NCBI GenBank assembly: GCA_913041125.1
Contig: CAJWHM010000006.1
Span: 1-64,000, forward strand
Reading direction: 5' to 3'
Length of the DNA: 64,000 nt
Source: an uncultured Bacteroidota bacterium
Lineage (GTDB): Bacteria > Bacteroidota > Bacteroidia > Flavobacteriales > Flavobacteriaceae
Positions 45,600 to 54,298 of the stretch are shown here, in pieces. A model generated the notes under the pieces. The model saw only the letters and a program-made list of their open reading frames with translations, had not been told where the DNA came from and searched no databases. How positions within the stretch are numbered: position 1 is the stretch's first letter; every line of letters begins with the position of its first letter. A program made the position numbers and the translations under genes.

Positions 45600-47726
45600 C
45601 TATCTTTTTTTATTTTGTGCTACAACACGGTCTTTTTTTATTGAAGATGAAAGGTCAATAAGAATATTTACAGCCTCAGAAATATAAATATCACCCCTTA
45701 AAACTTCAATCGCACGTTTTCTTTTTTCAATTGTGTCTGAATTTAAATATTCCTTTCTTCCAGCTTCTGGAAGCCACTGAAATTCAAAGGGTGCTTTGTA
45801 TTCAGATAGTTTTTTAAAACGTTCTGCATATTGTTTTTTTTCCTCTTTTTCATTTATAAATGAATCGTAGTCCAGGAAATAAGAAAAATCTGATTGTTGT
45901 TTTTGAACCCAAAGCGCTTGTTCATTTATCAACGATACTATTGGGTTTTCTTTGAGTCGATTTTTACTTCTTTCAATAGCATACTCATAATTTGTCATTA
46001 TCAACGGTTTAAAGTTTGCTGGAGTAATTCGATCCCAAGCTAATGGATTTTCTTGATCTTTTTCACCCATTTCAACATAAGAATATCGGTCTGGAAAAAT
46101 AATATCACTTTTTACACCCTCTAACTGTGTTGATTTTCCGTTTACCCGATAAAATTTATCTGTTGTTACTTTCAGTGCCCCTAAATCACCATATGTGCCT
46201 CCTGAAATCATTCTATTTAAGTCAATTATGTTTTGAACTGTTCCTTTACCGAATGTTTGTTTACTTCCTAGAACAATCGCTCTTCTATAATCTTGAAGTG
46301 CAGCAGCAATTATTTCTGAAGCAGATGCAGAAAATTCATTTACTAATACTACAATTGGACCATCCCAAACTACTGTTGGATCATTATCCCTAAGGACTTC
46401 CTTTCGCCCACCAGTGCTTTTAACTTGAACCACTGGACCTTTTTCAATGAAATAACCTGTCATATCTACAACGGTTTTCAATGATCCACCTCCATTGTTT
46501 CTCAAGTCGAGAATTATACCTTTTACATTTTTTTTCTTAAGCTGTTCAAGTTCTTTTTTAACATCTGTAGCTGCATTCCTTTCATTATAGTCTTCAAAAT
46601 TTATATAAAATTTTGGTAGTTCTATCAAACCATAATCTCCAGATTTATCTTTAATTAAAGTTGATTTTGCATATGTTTCTTCTAGTTCGACAACATCTCG
46701 AGTTATCGAAACTTCTACAATATTTCCATCAACTCTTTTTATAGTTAAAAAAACTTTACTCCCCTTTGGTCCTTTGATTAATTTAACTGCGTCATCAATC
46801 ACCATCCCTGAAATATCTATTGCTTCTTTTTCGTTCTCTTGTCTTACTTTTAATATCGCATCGCCTATTTCTAAAAGCTTATCTTTCCATACTGGCCCTC
46901 CAGATATAATCTCTACTACTTTAATTTGTTGATTTCTTTTATTAAGTCTTGCCCCAATGCCCTCAAATTTTCCAGACATAGTCATATCAAAACGATCTTT
47001 ATCTCTAGGAGCAAAATAAAAAGTGTGTGGATCGAATTGAGCAACTATAGAATTAATATAAATAGAAAACCAATCTTTTCTTTTTTGATCATTATATACT
47101 TCGAAAAAATTTTTCATATTATCAATAATATCTTTTCGAGCGTTATTCTCAAGTTCTTTATCTGAAATCATCTGATATACAGTGTCCTGATTTTTCTTTT
47201 GAAGTTCTTCTTCTTTTTTTATTGAATATGTTTCGAGTGCATTTAATTTAAATCGCTTCCTCCATATTTTTTTTAATTCAACAATATTGGAAGCATAAGG
47301 TGAGTTTTCATAATTCAAATCAATCTTTTCTCTTATATTAAAATTAAAAGGAGTACTCAACAAGTCTTCATAAAAATTTTCAACCTCATTCATTCTTTGC
47401 ATTAACTTGGTGTAAGTAAGATCAAAAAAATTAATCTGAGCATTTTTAATCTCATCATCAATTTTATATTTATGAGACTTAAATGTATCTATATCATTTT
47501 TAAGAAAAAATCTATGCTGCCCATCTAAATTTTCTAAATAATTCAAATAAACATTTTCAGAAAAATTATCATTTATTTGTTTTGGATCATAGTGCCCTCT
47601 TTCTATTACATATGAAATTATTTCAATTAAAAGCTTGTCTTTTTTAGGATCCTCATTCTGTTTAGTATAACCAAGGATTAAGACAGTAGCTAAAAAAAAT
47701 AAAAATATCCTAGAGTAATTTTGCAT
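45600..47726 (-). CDS. prc: Carboxy-terminal processing (tail-specific) protease
   Basis: Prc degrades or trims periplasmic proteins at their C-termini. The 708-residue S41-family protein has a signal segment (about 1-20), a helical N-terminal platform, a PDZ domain (about 245-335) and a serine protease core with the catalytic serine in NEFSASASEI and the lysine in QTFGKGTVQN. A C-terminal Prc-specific domain follows, starting near YVEMGEKDQENPLAW. All catalytic parts are present. It is divergent from surE. Confidence 0.95.
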   Translation of the reverse strand: MQNYSRIFLFFLATVLILGYTKQNEDPKKDKLLIEIISYVIERGHYDPKQINDNFSENVYLNYLENLDGQHRFFLKNDIDTFKSHKYKIDDEIKNAQINFFDLTYTKLMQRMNEVENFYEDLLSTPFNFNIREKIDLNYENSPYASNIVELKKIWRKRFKLNALETYSIKKEEELQKKNQDTVYQMISDKELENNARKDIIDNMKNFFEVYNDQKRKDWFSIYINSIVAQFDPHTFYFAPRDKDRFDMTMSGKFEGIGARLNKRNQQIKVVEIISGGPVWKDKLLEIGDAILKVRQENEKEAIDISGMVIDDAVKLIKGPKGSKVFLTIKRVDGNIVEVSITRDVVELEETYAKSTLIKDKSGDYGLIELPKFYINFEDYNERNAATDVKKELEQLKKKNVKGIILDLRNNGGGSLKTVVDMTGYFIEKGPVVQVKSTGGRKEVLRDNDPTVVWDGPIVVLVNEFSASASEIIAAALQDYRRAIVLGSKQTFGKGTVQNIIDLNRMISGGTYGDLGALKVTTDKFYRVNGKSTQLEGVKSDIIFPDRYSYVEMGEKDQENPLAWDRITPANFKPLIMTNYEYAIERSKNRLKENPIVSLINEQALWVQKQQSDFSYFLDYDSFINEKEEKKQYAERFKKLSEYKAPFEFQWLPEAGRKEYLNSDTIEKRKRAIEVLRGDIYISEAVNILIDLSSSIKKDRVVAQNKKR

Positions 47727-47853
47727 AGGAATTGGTTTGGGTTTTTCTATTTCACAGCTTGTAAATATAAAGATTTTATAAAAAAAGTTTTGTTATTATT
47801 TATTTAAAAAAAAAGCGTTTAAAGATTTCTTAAATTAGCAATTATATAACTTT

Positions 47854-48624
47854 ATGAAAACAAAACCTCTAATTCTTGTAACTAACGACGATGGCATCAC
47901 AGCTCCAGGACTTAGAAGCTTAATTGAAGTTATGAATGAAATTGGAGAAGTAGTTGTTGTTGCACCAGACTCTCCTCAATCGGGTATGGGACACGCGATT
48001 ACAATCAATTCTACATTATATTGTGATAAAATTAAGGTAACTGACGGCCCTCAACTAGAATATAGTTGCTCAGGAACTCCTGCCGACTGTGTTAAACTCG
48101 CAATAAACGAGCTTTTAGATAAAAAACCTGACCTTTGTGTATCTGGAATAAATCATGGCTCAAACTCGTCTATCAATGTTATATATTCCGGCACTATGAG
48201 TGCAGCTATAGAGGCTGGCATAGAAGGGGTTCCAGCTATTGGGTTTTCACTTTTAGACTTTAAATGGAATGCTAACTTTAAACCTTTAAAAGAATATATT
48301 AAAAAAATTTCACTTGAAGCACTAAAGAAAGGGATTCCAAAAGATGTTGTGCTAAATGTAAATTTTCCTTTATTGAAAAATGGAAAAATTAAAGGAATGA
48401 AAATTTGTCGACAAGCTAGAGCTTATTGGGTAGAAGAATTTGATAAAAGAACTAATCCCATGGGAAGAGAATATTACTGGTTAACTGGAACTTTTATTAA
48501 TGAAGATAAGGGAGAAGATACTGATGAGTGGGCACTGAATAAAGGATATATTTCTATAGTCCCGACTCAATTTGATTTGACAGCTCACCATAGTTTACAA
48601 CAGCTAAATACATGGAGTTTGTAA
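47854..48624 (+). CDS. surE: 5'/3'-nucleotidase SurE
   Basis: SurE is a divalent-metal nucleotidase that hydrolyses nucleoside monophosphates and is linked to stationary-phase survival. The 256-residue protein has the metal-binding VTNDDGITAPGL with Asp12-Asp13 at the N-terminus, then VAPDSPQSGMGHAIT and a VSGINHGSNSS motif. It overlaps the next small gene by 13 bases and precedes lpxB, an arrangement that recurs in Flavobacteriia. Confidence 0.97.
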   Translation: MKTKPLILVTNDDGITAPGLRSLIEVMNEIGEVVVVAPDSPQSGMGHAITINSTLYCDKIKVTDGPQLEYSCSGTPADCVKLAINELLDKKPDLCVSGINHGSNSSINVIYSGTMSAAIEAGIEGVPAIGFSLLDFKWNANFKPLKEYIKKISLEALKKGIPKDVVLNVNFPLLKNGKIKGMKICRQARAYWVEEFDKRTNPMGREYYWLTGTFINEDKGEDTDEWALNKGYISIVPTQFDLTAHHSLQQLNTWSL

Positions 48625-48905
48625 AAAATAAATATTTTTATTGGGGTATTTTAACAGGATTTCTATGGACTAGTTTCGGGGTCATAATTTTACTTTTTTT
48701 TCTTTCAGACTTAACAATTGAAAAAAGTATTTCAAGTCTTTATACTCAAAACAAATTAGGCGGATTGATTTCATTATCAGCATTAATTAATCTTCCAATA
48801 TTTTTTATTGCACTTAAGAAGAATAAGTTTGAATTTGCTTCAGGTTTAGTTGCAATCTCTGTGCTATTTGTTATTATAATAGCTTTATTGAAAATTAATT
48901 CTTGA
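48612..48905 (+). CDS. Small membrane protein between surE and lpxB
   Basis: The 97-residue protein has three hydrophobic helices (about 10-33, 49-66 and 73-93) and no other motif. It starts inside the end of surE (13-base overlap) and lies 16 bases before lpxB, so it is probably translated with them. The family and function are not known to me. Its stable position suggests an envelope or lipid A related role, which is inference. Confidence 0.75.
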   Translation: MEFVKNKYFYWGILTGFLWTSFGVIILLFFLSDLTIEKSISSLYTQNKLGGLISLSALINLPIFFIALKKNKFEFASGLVAISVLFVIIIALLKINS

Positions 48906-48921
48906 TACCAACTATTTTTTT

Positions 48922-50031
48922 GTGAAATATTATATTATTTCTGGTGAAGCTTCTGGTGATCTACATGGTTCAAAACTAATTGCAGCTTTAAAAAAAATTG
49001 ATCAAAATTCAGAATTTCGAGCTTGGGGAGGAGACCTTATGGAAAAAGAAGGTGCTTTTATTATAAAACATTATAAAAATTTAGCTTTTATGGGTGTTTT
49101 GGAAGTCATTTTACGAATTCCAAAAATTTTGAAAAATATAGCGTTTTGTAAAAGTGATATTTTAAAATTTAATCCAGATGTAATAATTTATATTGATTTC
49201 CCAGGCTTTAATTTAAGAATAGCAAAGTGGGCAAAACAAATTGGTTTCAAAAATCATTATTATATAAGCCCTTCTGTTTGGGCTTGGAGAGAAAGTAGAG
49301 TAAAACAGATAAAAAAAAATATCGAATCACTTTATGTTGTGCTCCCTTTCGAGAAAGAGTTTTTTGAAAAAAAACATAACCTACTAGTCAATTATGTTGG
49401 TCACCCTCTGTTAGATCATTTTTCTCTTTTCAAAAAAAATAAAAATTTTTTCAAAATACATTCATTAAATACCAAAAAACCAATAGTAGCATTACTCCCA
49501 GGAAGTCGTTTACAGGAAATCAAAAAAAATCTCCCATTATTTATAAAATTAGAAAGTCATTTTAAAGAATACCAATTTATTATAGCTTGTGCGCCAAATA
49601 TTAACCTAAAATTATACTTAAGCTATATTAAGAATTCTTCAATTAAACTTTTAAGTAATCACACATATGATTTATTATATTACAGTTCAGCTGCAATAGT
49701 TACAAGTGGAACTGCAACTTTAGAAACTGCACTTTTTAATACACCTCAGCTTGTGTGTTACAAGACAGATAAAATAACATATTGGTTAGGAAAAAAATTC
49801 ATTAAAATAAAATATATTTCTCTAGTGAACTTAATTCTAAATAAGCCTGCAGTTGTTGAACTCATACAAGATGATTTTAATTTAAATAACTTAATTAGTT
49901 TTTTAAATAAATTATTGAAAAGAAATGAATTGAAAAAAATTAATAAAAACTATAAACTTCTAAAATCTAAACTGGGGGGAAAAGGTGCGAGTAAAAAAAC
50001 CGCACAACTTATATTTGCATCCTTAAAATAA
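48922..50031 (+). CDS. lpxB: Lipid-A-disaccharide synthase
   Basis: LpxB joins UDP-diacylglucosamine and lipid X to make the lipid A disaccharide on the inner membrane. The 369-residue GT19 enzyme starts with YYIISGEASGDLHGSKLI, has IDFPGFNLR near 93-101, the YISPSVWAW stretch near 118-126, LLPGSRLQEIKK near 193-204 and the late SGTATLETAL near 263-272. The start codon is GTG, as no ATG is suitable. It supports an LPS-containing outer membrane, in line with lptC and lptE in this window. Confidence 0.96.
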   Translation: MKYYIISGEASGDLHGSKLIAALKKIDQNSEFRAWGGDLMEKEGAFIIKHYKNLAFMGVLEVILRIPKILKNIAFCKSDILKFNPDVIIYIDFPGFNLRIAKWAKQIGFKNHYYISPSVWAWRESRVKQIKKNIESLYVVLPFEKEFFEKKHNLLVNYVGHPLLDHFSLFKKNKNFFKIHSLNTKKPIVALLPGSRLQEIKKNLPLFIKLESHFKEYQFIIACAPNINLKLYLSYIKNSSIKLLSNHTYDLLYYSSAAIVTSGTATLETALFNTPQLVCYKTDKITYWLGKKFIKIKYISLVNLILNKPAVVELIQDDFNLNNLISFLNKLLKRNELKKINKNYKLLKSKLGGKGASKKTAQLIFASLK

Positions 50032-50045
50032 ATTTTATAAATAAA

Positions 50046-50591
50046 TTAGCCTCTAAATCTGGGGATAAAGTTTTTCTTATAGTTTTCAAAATCTTCTGGT
50101 TTTGAAAAAACTTGATAATCACCTTGCTTTATCATTTTTAAATAAAGTTCTATTTGTTTTGGTTTATAATATCCTACTAAAGGCATTATAGGATCACCAT
50201 CTTCACTAAAAAAAACCATTGTTGGATAACCTTTCACTCCTAAAAACTGAGTGAATTGGTGAGTTGCATTGCGTCCTTTTCTATTTGGATCATAATTTGG
50301 ATTCGAAAATGTTTGGTTATAGAATTTAATTTCATCAGTTCCTTCAGCATTAAATTTTACTGCATAATAATTTTCTGATATATATCTTGAAACATCCGGG
50401 TTTTGAAAAGTATTTTTTTCGAGCAACTTGCAAGGCCCACACCAATTGGTATAAACATCCATAAAAATTTTTTTGGGATTAACTTTTTGGGCAGCTCTTG
50501 CTTCATCAAGTGACATCCACTGGATAGTTTGTGCAAAAACACTATTTGTCAATAGATTAAAACTAACAAAAAATAGGATTAAGTATTTCAT
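50046..50591 (-). CDS. Exported thioredoxin-fold protein
   Basis: The 181-residue protein has a signal peptide (about 1-20) and a thioredoxin fold with an active-site motif WCGPC at Cys51-Cys54, the same as true thioredoxins. Then comes the cis-proline motif GYPTMVFF near 123-130. It matches the Bacteroidota family of periplasmic thiol:disulfide proteins with KIFMDVYTNW before the cysteines. It probably reduces or oxidises disulfides in the periplasm. A TAACTTTG promoter element lies upstream. Confidence 0.9.
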   Translation of the reverse strand: MKYLILFFVSFNLLTNSVFAQTIQWMSLDEARAAQKVNPKKIFMDVYTNWCGPCKLLEKNTFQNPDVSRYISENYYAVKFNAEGTDEIKFYNQTFSNPNYDPNRKGRNATHQFTQFLGVKGYPTMVFFSEDGDPIMPLVGYYKPKQIELYLKMIKQGDYQVFSKPEDFENYKKNFIPRFRG

Positions 50592-50608
50592 ATAAAAGAA
50601 ATCTATTA

Positions 50609-50616
50609 CAAAGTTA
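50609..50616 (-). promoter_or_regulatory. Bacteroidota-type -7 promoter element (thioredoxin gene)
   Basis: On the minus strand TAACTTTG matches TAnnTTTG exactly, 17 bases upstream of the ATG at 50591. It lies within the 35-base gap after the peptide transporter gene. Confidence 0.42.
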
Positions 50617-50626
50617 CTAAACTATT

Positions 50627-51970
50627 TTATTTTTCAATATCCTCTGCCCCGTGTGTAAGACGTTTAAGAGGTTTCAATAACAGAATAACTAATAAAGATA
50701 TTATTAAACAAAAGATAAAAATTCCTGTAAAAACTTTTTTCTCCCCTGCAGTTTCAGCGAATCCACCAACACCTGCAGCTATTTTATTCCCTAAGCCTGT
50801 TGCTGCCCAATAAAGTCCCATTATAGAAGCCGCATATTTTACTGGTGCAAGTTTAGTGATGAACGACAAAGATACTGGAGAAGCACACAACTCTCCAATT
50901 GTATGAAATAAATATGCCATAACTAGCCAATACATTGCAGATTTGCCAGCTACTTCATAGTCTAAAGCTGCAAATCTCATGAACATGAATCCCATACCCA
51001 TTATTAGGATTCCTATTGCTATCTTGTAAAGTGAAGAAGCTTCCTTTCCTTTTGATTTCCAGCGCATCCAAAATCCACCAATAAATACTGCTAATGTTAT
51101 TATAAAAAAGGAATTTAATGATTGAAACCAGGAAGCTGGTAATTCAATTCCCATTAACATTCTATCTGTTTTTTGTTTTGCATATAGATTCATTAATCCA
51201 CCAGCCTGTTCAAAAGCACCCCAAAAAACAATTATTAATAAAAAAGAAATTAAAAGAACCTTTATTCTATCTTTTTCAATAGGTGTAAGTTTTCTATTAA
51301 TATAATCATTATCTGGATGTGACTTTTTACCTATAAAATCTCCCACTCCAATTAAATATTTTTGACCATAGAAATAGGTTATTTGTCCAATAAACATGCC
51401 TATTGCTGCCAATCCAAAGCCATAATGCCAGTTATAAGTCTCTCCAACCCAACCACATAGTATTGGAGCCGCAAATCCACCAATATTAATCCCCATGTAA
51501 AATATATAAAACCCTAAATCTCTTTTTTTGTCTCCTTGTTTATATAACCCTCCAACCATACTAGATATGTTAGGCTTTAATCCTCCTACACCTAAAATCA
51601 CAAAAAAGCAACCTAAATAAAAACTAAATTCAGTATCAAAAGCCAAAATCGTATGGCCTATACATAGCAAAAATCCACCAAGCATAACGGTTTTCTTTTG
51701 GCCGAGAAAATTATCTGCAATCCACCCACCAGGAACTGACGCTAAATATACTAGCATTGTGTACCATCCATATAGTGCTATTGCTTCTGAGTTAGACCAT
51801 CCAAATCCTGGATTATTGGAATTTGTCTTTGCAACAAGAAAAAGGGTAAATAAAGCTCTCATCCCATAATACGAAAATCTTTCCCACAATTCTGTGAAAA
51901 ATAGGACATAAAGTCCAGGTGGATGACCAAAAATAGTTTGTGATTGTTTGATTTTATCTGAAGTGGGCAT
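50627..51970 (-). CDS. Proton-dependent oligopeptide transporter (POT/PTR2 family)
   Basis: The 447-residue major-facilitator protein carries the POT signature ELWERFSYYGMR near residues 27-38, with the proton-coupling ExxER motif. It has about 12 membrane helices and a GFYIFYMGINIGGFAAPILCG stretch (around 152-172) typical of the family. POT proteins import di- and tripeptides with protons. It lies 17 bases downstream of a dipeptidyl peptidase IV gene on the same strand, which would supply dipeptides: a digest-and-import pair. Confidence 0.94.
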   Translation of the reverse strand: MPTSDKIKQSQTIFGHPPGLYVLFFTELWERFSYYGMRALFTLFLVAKTNSNNPGFGWSNSEAIALYGWYTMLVYLASVPGGWIADNFLGQKKTVMLGGFLLCIGHTILAFDTEFSFYLGCFFVILGVGGLKPNISSMVGGLYKQGDKKRDLGFYIFYMGINIGGFAAPILCGWVGETYNWHYGFGLAAIGMFIGQITYFYGQKYLIGVGDFIGKKSHPDNDYINRKLTPIEKDRIKVLLISFLLIIVFWGAFEQAGGLMNLYAKQKTDRMLMGIELPASWFQSLNSFFIITLAVFIGGFWMRWKSKGKEASSLYKIAIGILIMGMGFMFMRFAALDYEVAGKSAMYWLVMAYLFHTIGELCASPVSLSFITKLAPVKYAASIMGLYWAATGLGNKIAAGVGGFAETAGEKKVFTGIFIFCLIISLLVILLLKPLKRLTHGAEDIEK

Positions 51971-51987
51971 GTTTACAATTTGGTTGA

Positions 51988-54141
51988 TTATAAGTTTTCA
52001 AAAATAAAGTTAGTCATTTTTGTATACAGGTGTCTTCTAGTATTCCCACCGTATATTCCATGATTTTTATCTGGATAAATCATCCACTCAAATTGCTTAT
52101 CTTCTTGTATTAATTCCTCAACCATACGCATAGTGTTTTGAACATGTACATTATCATCTGCTGATCCATGGATGATCAAAAATTTTCCCTTTAATTTATC
52201 TGCATAATTTAATGGAGAATTTAAGTCATAACCATCTGGATTTTCTTGAGGTGTTCTCATAAATCTTTCAGTATATATTGTGTCATAAAATCTCCAATTT
52301 GTAACAGGGGCTACAGCTATTGCCATAGAAAATACTTCTTCTCCAGTTAGTAAACATTGAGCTGCCATATGACCTCCAAAACTCCATCCCCAAATACCTA
52401 TTCTTGATTCATCAATATAAGATAATGAGCCAAGAGATTTAGCAGCTTCAATTTGATCTATTGATTCATATTTAACTAAATTCAAGTAAGTTGATTTTTT
52501 AAATTCTGCTCCTTTATAACCCGTACCTCTTCCATCTACGCAGGCAATAATATACCCTTTGTTTGCGAGATCTTTATGCCAAATAGTTCTGGAATCTCCC
52601 CATCTGTTAGAAACTTGTTGTGATCCTGGTCCTGAATATTGAAACATTAAAAGTGGATATTTCTTCTTTGGATCAAAATTATCTGGTTTGATCATCCACA
52701 TATTTAAATTGAAACCATTTACATTAAGAGTTGAAAATTCTTTATTAGATAAGTTATATGATGCTAGGGTTTTAGATAATTTTTGGTTATTTAAAAGTTC
52801 CCTTATTAATTTATTTTTTCTGGTTTGATAGAGAGAATATTTTGGAGGTGTTCTCTCATCGGAATATGAATGTATGTAGTAAGATCCTTTTTTACTAAAG
52901 TTTGCACCATTTGTCCCATTTGTTGCTTGAAGAATTCGTTTCCCTTTGCCATTTATTTTAATTGCATAAATCCCTCTTTCAATACTACTGCCCTCTACAG
53001 ACTGATAATAAATTTCTTTAAGATCAGGATTATATGCATACATTTTGGTTATTTCCCAATTACCTTTTGTAACTTGATTAATTAAATTCCCATTTTTATC
53101 ATAGTGATATATGTGCATAAAACCATCCCTTTCACTTGTCCACAAAAAACTATTATCATCTATAAATTTTAAATCGTCATGAATACTTACATATGCTTTA
53201 TCTTGTTCTTTAATCAAAAGCCGAAAAGTTTTTTTTTCAATATCATAACTAAAGACCCTAAGATCGTTTTGATGTCTGTTAATCGTTTGAATTATGAGAG
53301 TATTTTCGCCACCATCAAATTTTATTCTAGGTACATAGTATGGTTTTTCATTAAAAATAATGGGTTCCTTTATTCCACTTCCTAATTCCAAAACAAAAAG
53401 ATCAATAGTTGCATTTGTTTCTCCAGCCTTAGGATATCTAAACATGTATGGAAAAGGGTAAGTATCCTTCCCATAAATTCCCATTGAAAATATAGGAACC
53501 TTAGATTCATCAAAACGCATAAAGACAATTTTTTTAGAATCAGGACTCCAATGAAAAGCACGAACAAAACCAAACTCCTCTTCATAGACCCAATCAGTAA
53601 TACCATTTATTGTTTGATAATCTCCATCAAATGTAAGTTGTCTTGTGGCTTTAGTAACTAAATTTTTTACATATATATTACGCCTGTAAACATAAGCTAC
53701 ATTCTTTCCGTCAGGAGAAAAAGTTGGTTCTTGAACTTTTTCATCTCTAAGCTTTTGTAATTCTTTTGATTTTAAATTGTAAATCCAATAAATCCCTTGT
53801 TTTGATCTCCTATAAATTGGATCCACAAGCGTCTCCAATAAAAGACTTTGCTCATCTTTTGAAAATGAATAACTAGATATTTCAAATTTTTCAGTAAATG
53901 TATTCGAGTCAAATAATACGACTCGCTCCTTTAAATTTATATAAGAATATAATATAATTGAACTACTATTTAATTCTGCATTTTCTTCTAATACTGTATA
54001 ATGATTATCATCGTTCATTGAAAGAATTGATTCGAGTCTTTTAGGTTCATAATCACCTTCCCATAATTTTTCATAATCAACTTTATATTCTTGAGAAATT
54101 ATTGTTTGTATAATGAAAAAAATGTGATAGAAAAATCTCAT
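51988..54141 (-). CDS. Dipeptidyl peptidase IV (S9B)
   Basis: This secreted serine peptidase removes X-Pro or X-Ala dipeptides from N-termini. The frame runs further upstream, but the ATG at 54141 starts a signal peptide (MRFFYHIFFIIQTIISQ), so I use it, giving 717 residues. A beta-propeller with the DWVYEEEF motif that fixes the substrate N-terminus comes first. The alpha/beta-hydrolase domain follows, with the serine in GWSFGG, the aspartate in GSADDNVH and the histidine in KNHGIYG. All catalytic residues are present. It is upstream of, and likely co-transcribed with, the POT peptide transporter. Confidence 0.95.
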   Translation of the reverse strand: MRFFYHIFFIIQTIISQEYKVDYEKLWEGDYEPKRLESILSMNDDNHYTVLEENAELNSSSIILYSYINLKERVVLFDSNTFTEKFEISSYSFSKDEQSLLLETLVDPIYRRSKQGIYWIYNLKSKELQKLRDEKVQEPTFSPDGKNVAYVYRRNIYVKNLVTKATRQLTFDGDYQTINGITDWVYEEEFGFVRAFHWSPDSKKIVFMRFDESKVPIFSMGIYGKDTYPFPYMFRYPKAGETNATIDLFVLELGSGIKEPIIFNEKPYYVPRIKFDGGENTLIIQTINRHQNDLRVFSYDIEKKTFRLLIKEQDKAYVSIHDDLKFIDDNSFLWTSERDGFMHIYHYDKNGNLINQVTKGNWEITKMYAYNPDLKEIYYQSVEGSSIERGIYAIKINGKGKRILQATNGTNGANFSKKGSYYIHSYSDERTPPKYSLYQTRKNKLIRELLNNQKLSKTLASYNLSNKEFSTLNVNGFNLNMWMIKPDNFDPKKKYPLLMFQYSGPGSQQVSNRWGDSRTIWHKDLANKGYIIACVDGRGTGYKGAEFKKSTYLNLVKYESIDQIEAAKSLGSLSYIDESRIGIWGWSFGGHMAAQCLLTGEEVFSMAIAVAPVTNWRFYDTIYTERFMRTPQENPDGYDLNSPLNYADKLKGKFLIIHGSADDNVHVQNTMRMVEELIQEDKQFEWMIYPDKNHGIYGGNTRRHLYTKMTNFIFENL

Positions 54142-54191
54142 TTTGAAAATGTAATAATCATTTTCCCCTTTAGTTTTTAAAAAATTAAATA

Positions 54192-54246
54192 AAGTCAATT
54201 TGAATATCATATTTTTTTTGATTGCCCAATGTATGAAAATTGACTT
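54192..54246. repeat. 10-base inverted repeat in the DPP-IV / HMG-CoA reductase divergent region
   Basis: AAGTCAATTT at 54192-54201 is the exact reverse complement of AAATTGACTT at 54237-54246, with 35 bases between. A third related copy, AGTCAAATT, starts at 54267. All lie between two divergent operons, so they may be operator half-sites. This region was free of genes once the peptidase start was corrected. Confidence 0.45.
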
Positions 54247-54298
54247 AATCATAATATAAGAAGGGAGTCAAATTATTTATATTTACCAAAAATCAGTG

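Noticed and set aside
54142-54252. N-terminal extension of dipeptidyl peptidase IV
   Set aside because: The upstream 37 codons precede a proper signal peptide at the ATG at 54141 and cover an inverted repeat; they are not credible coding sequence.
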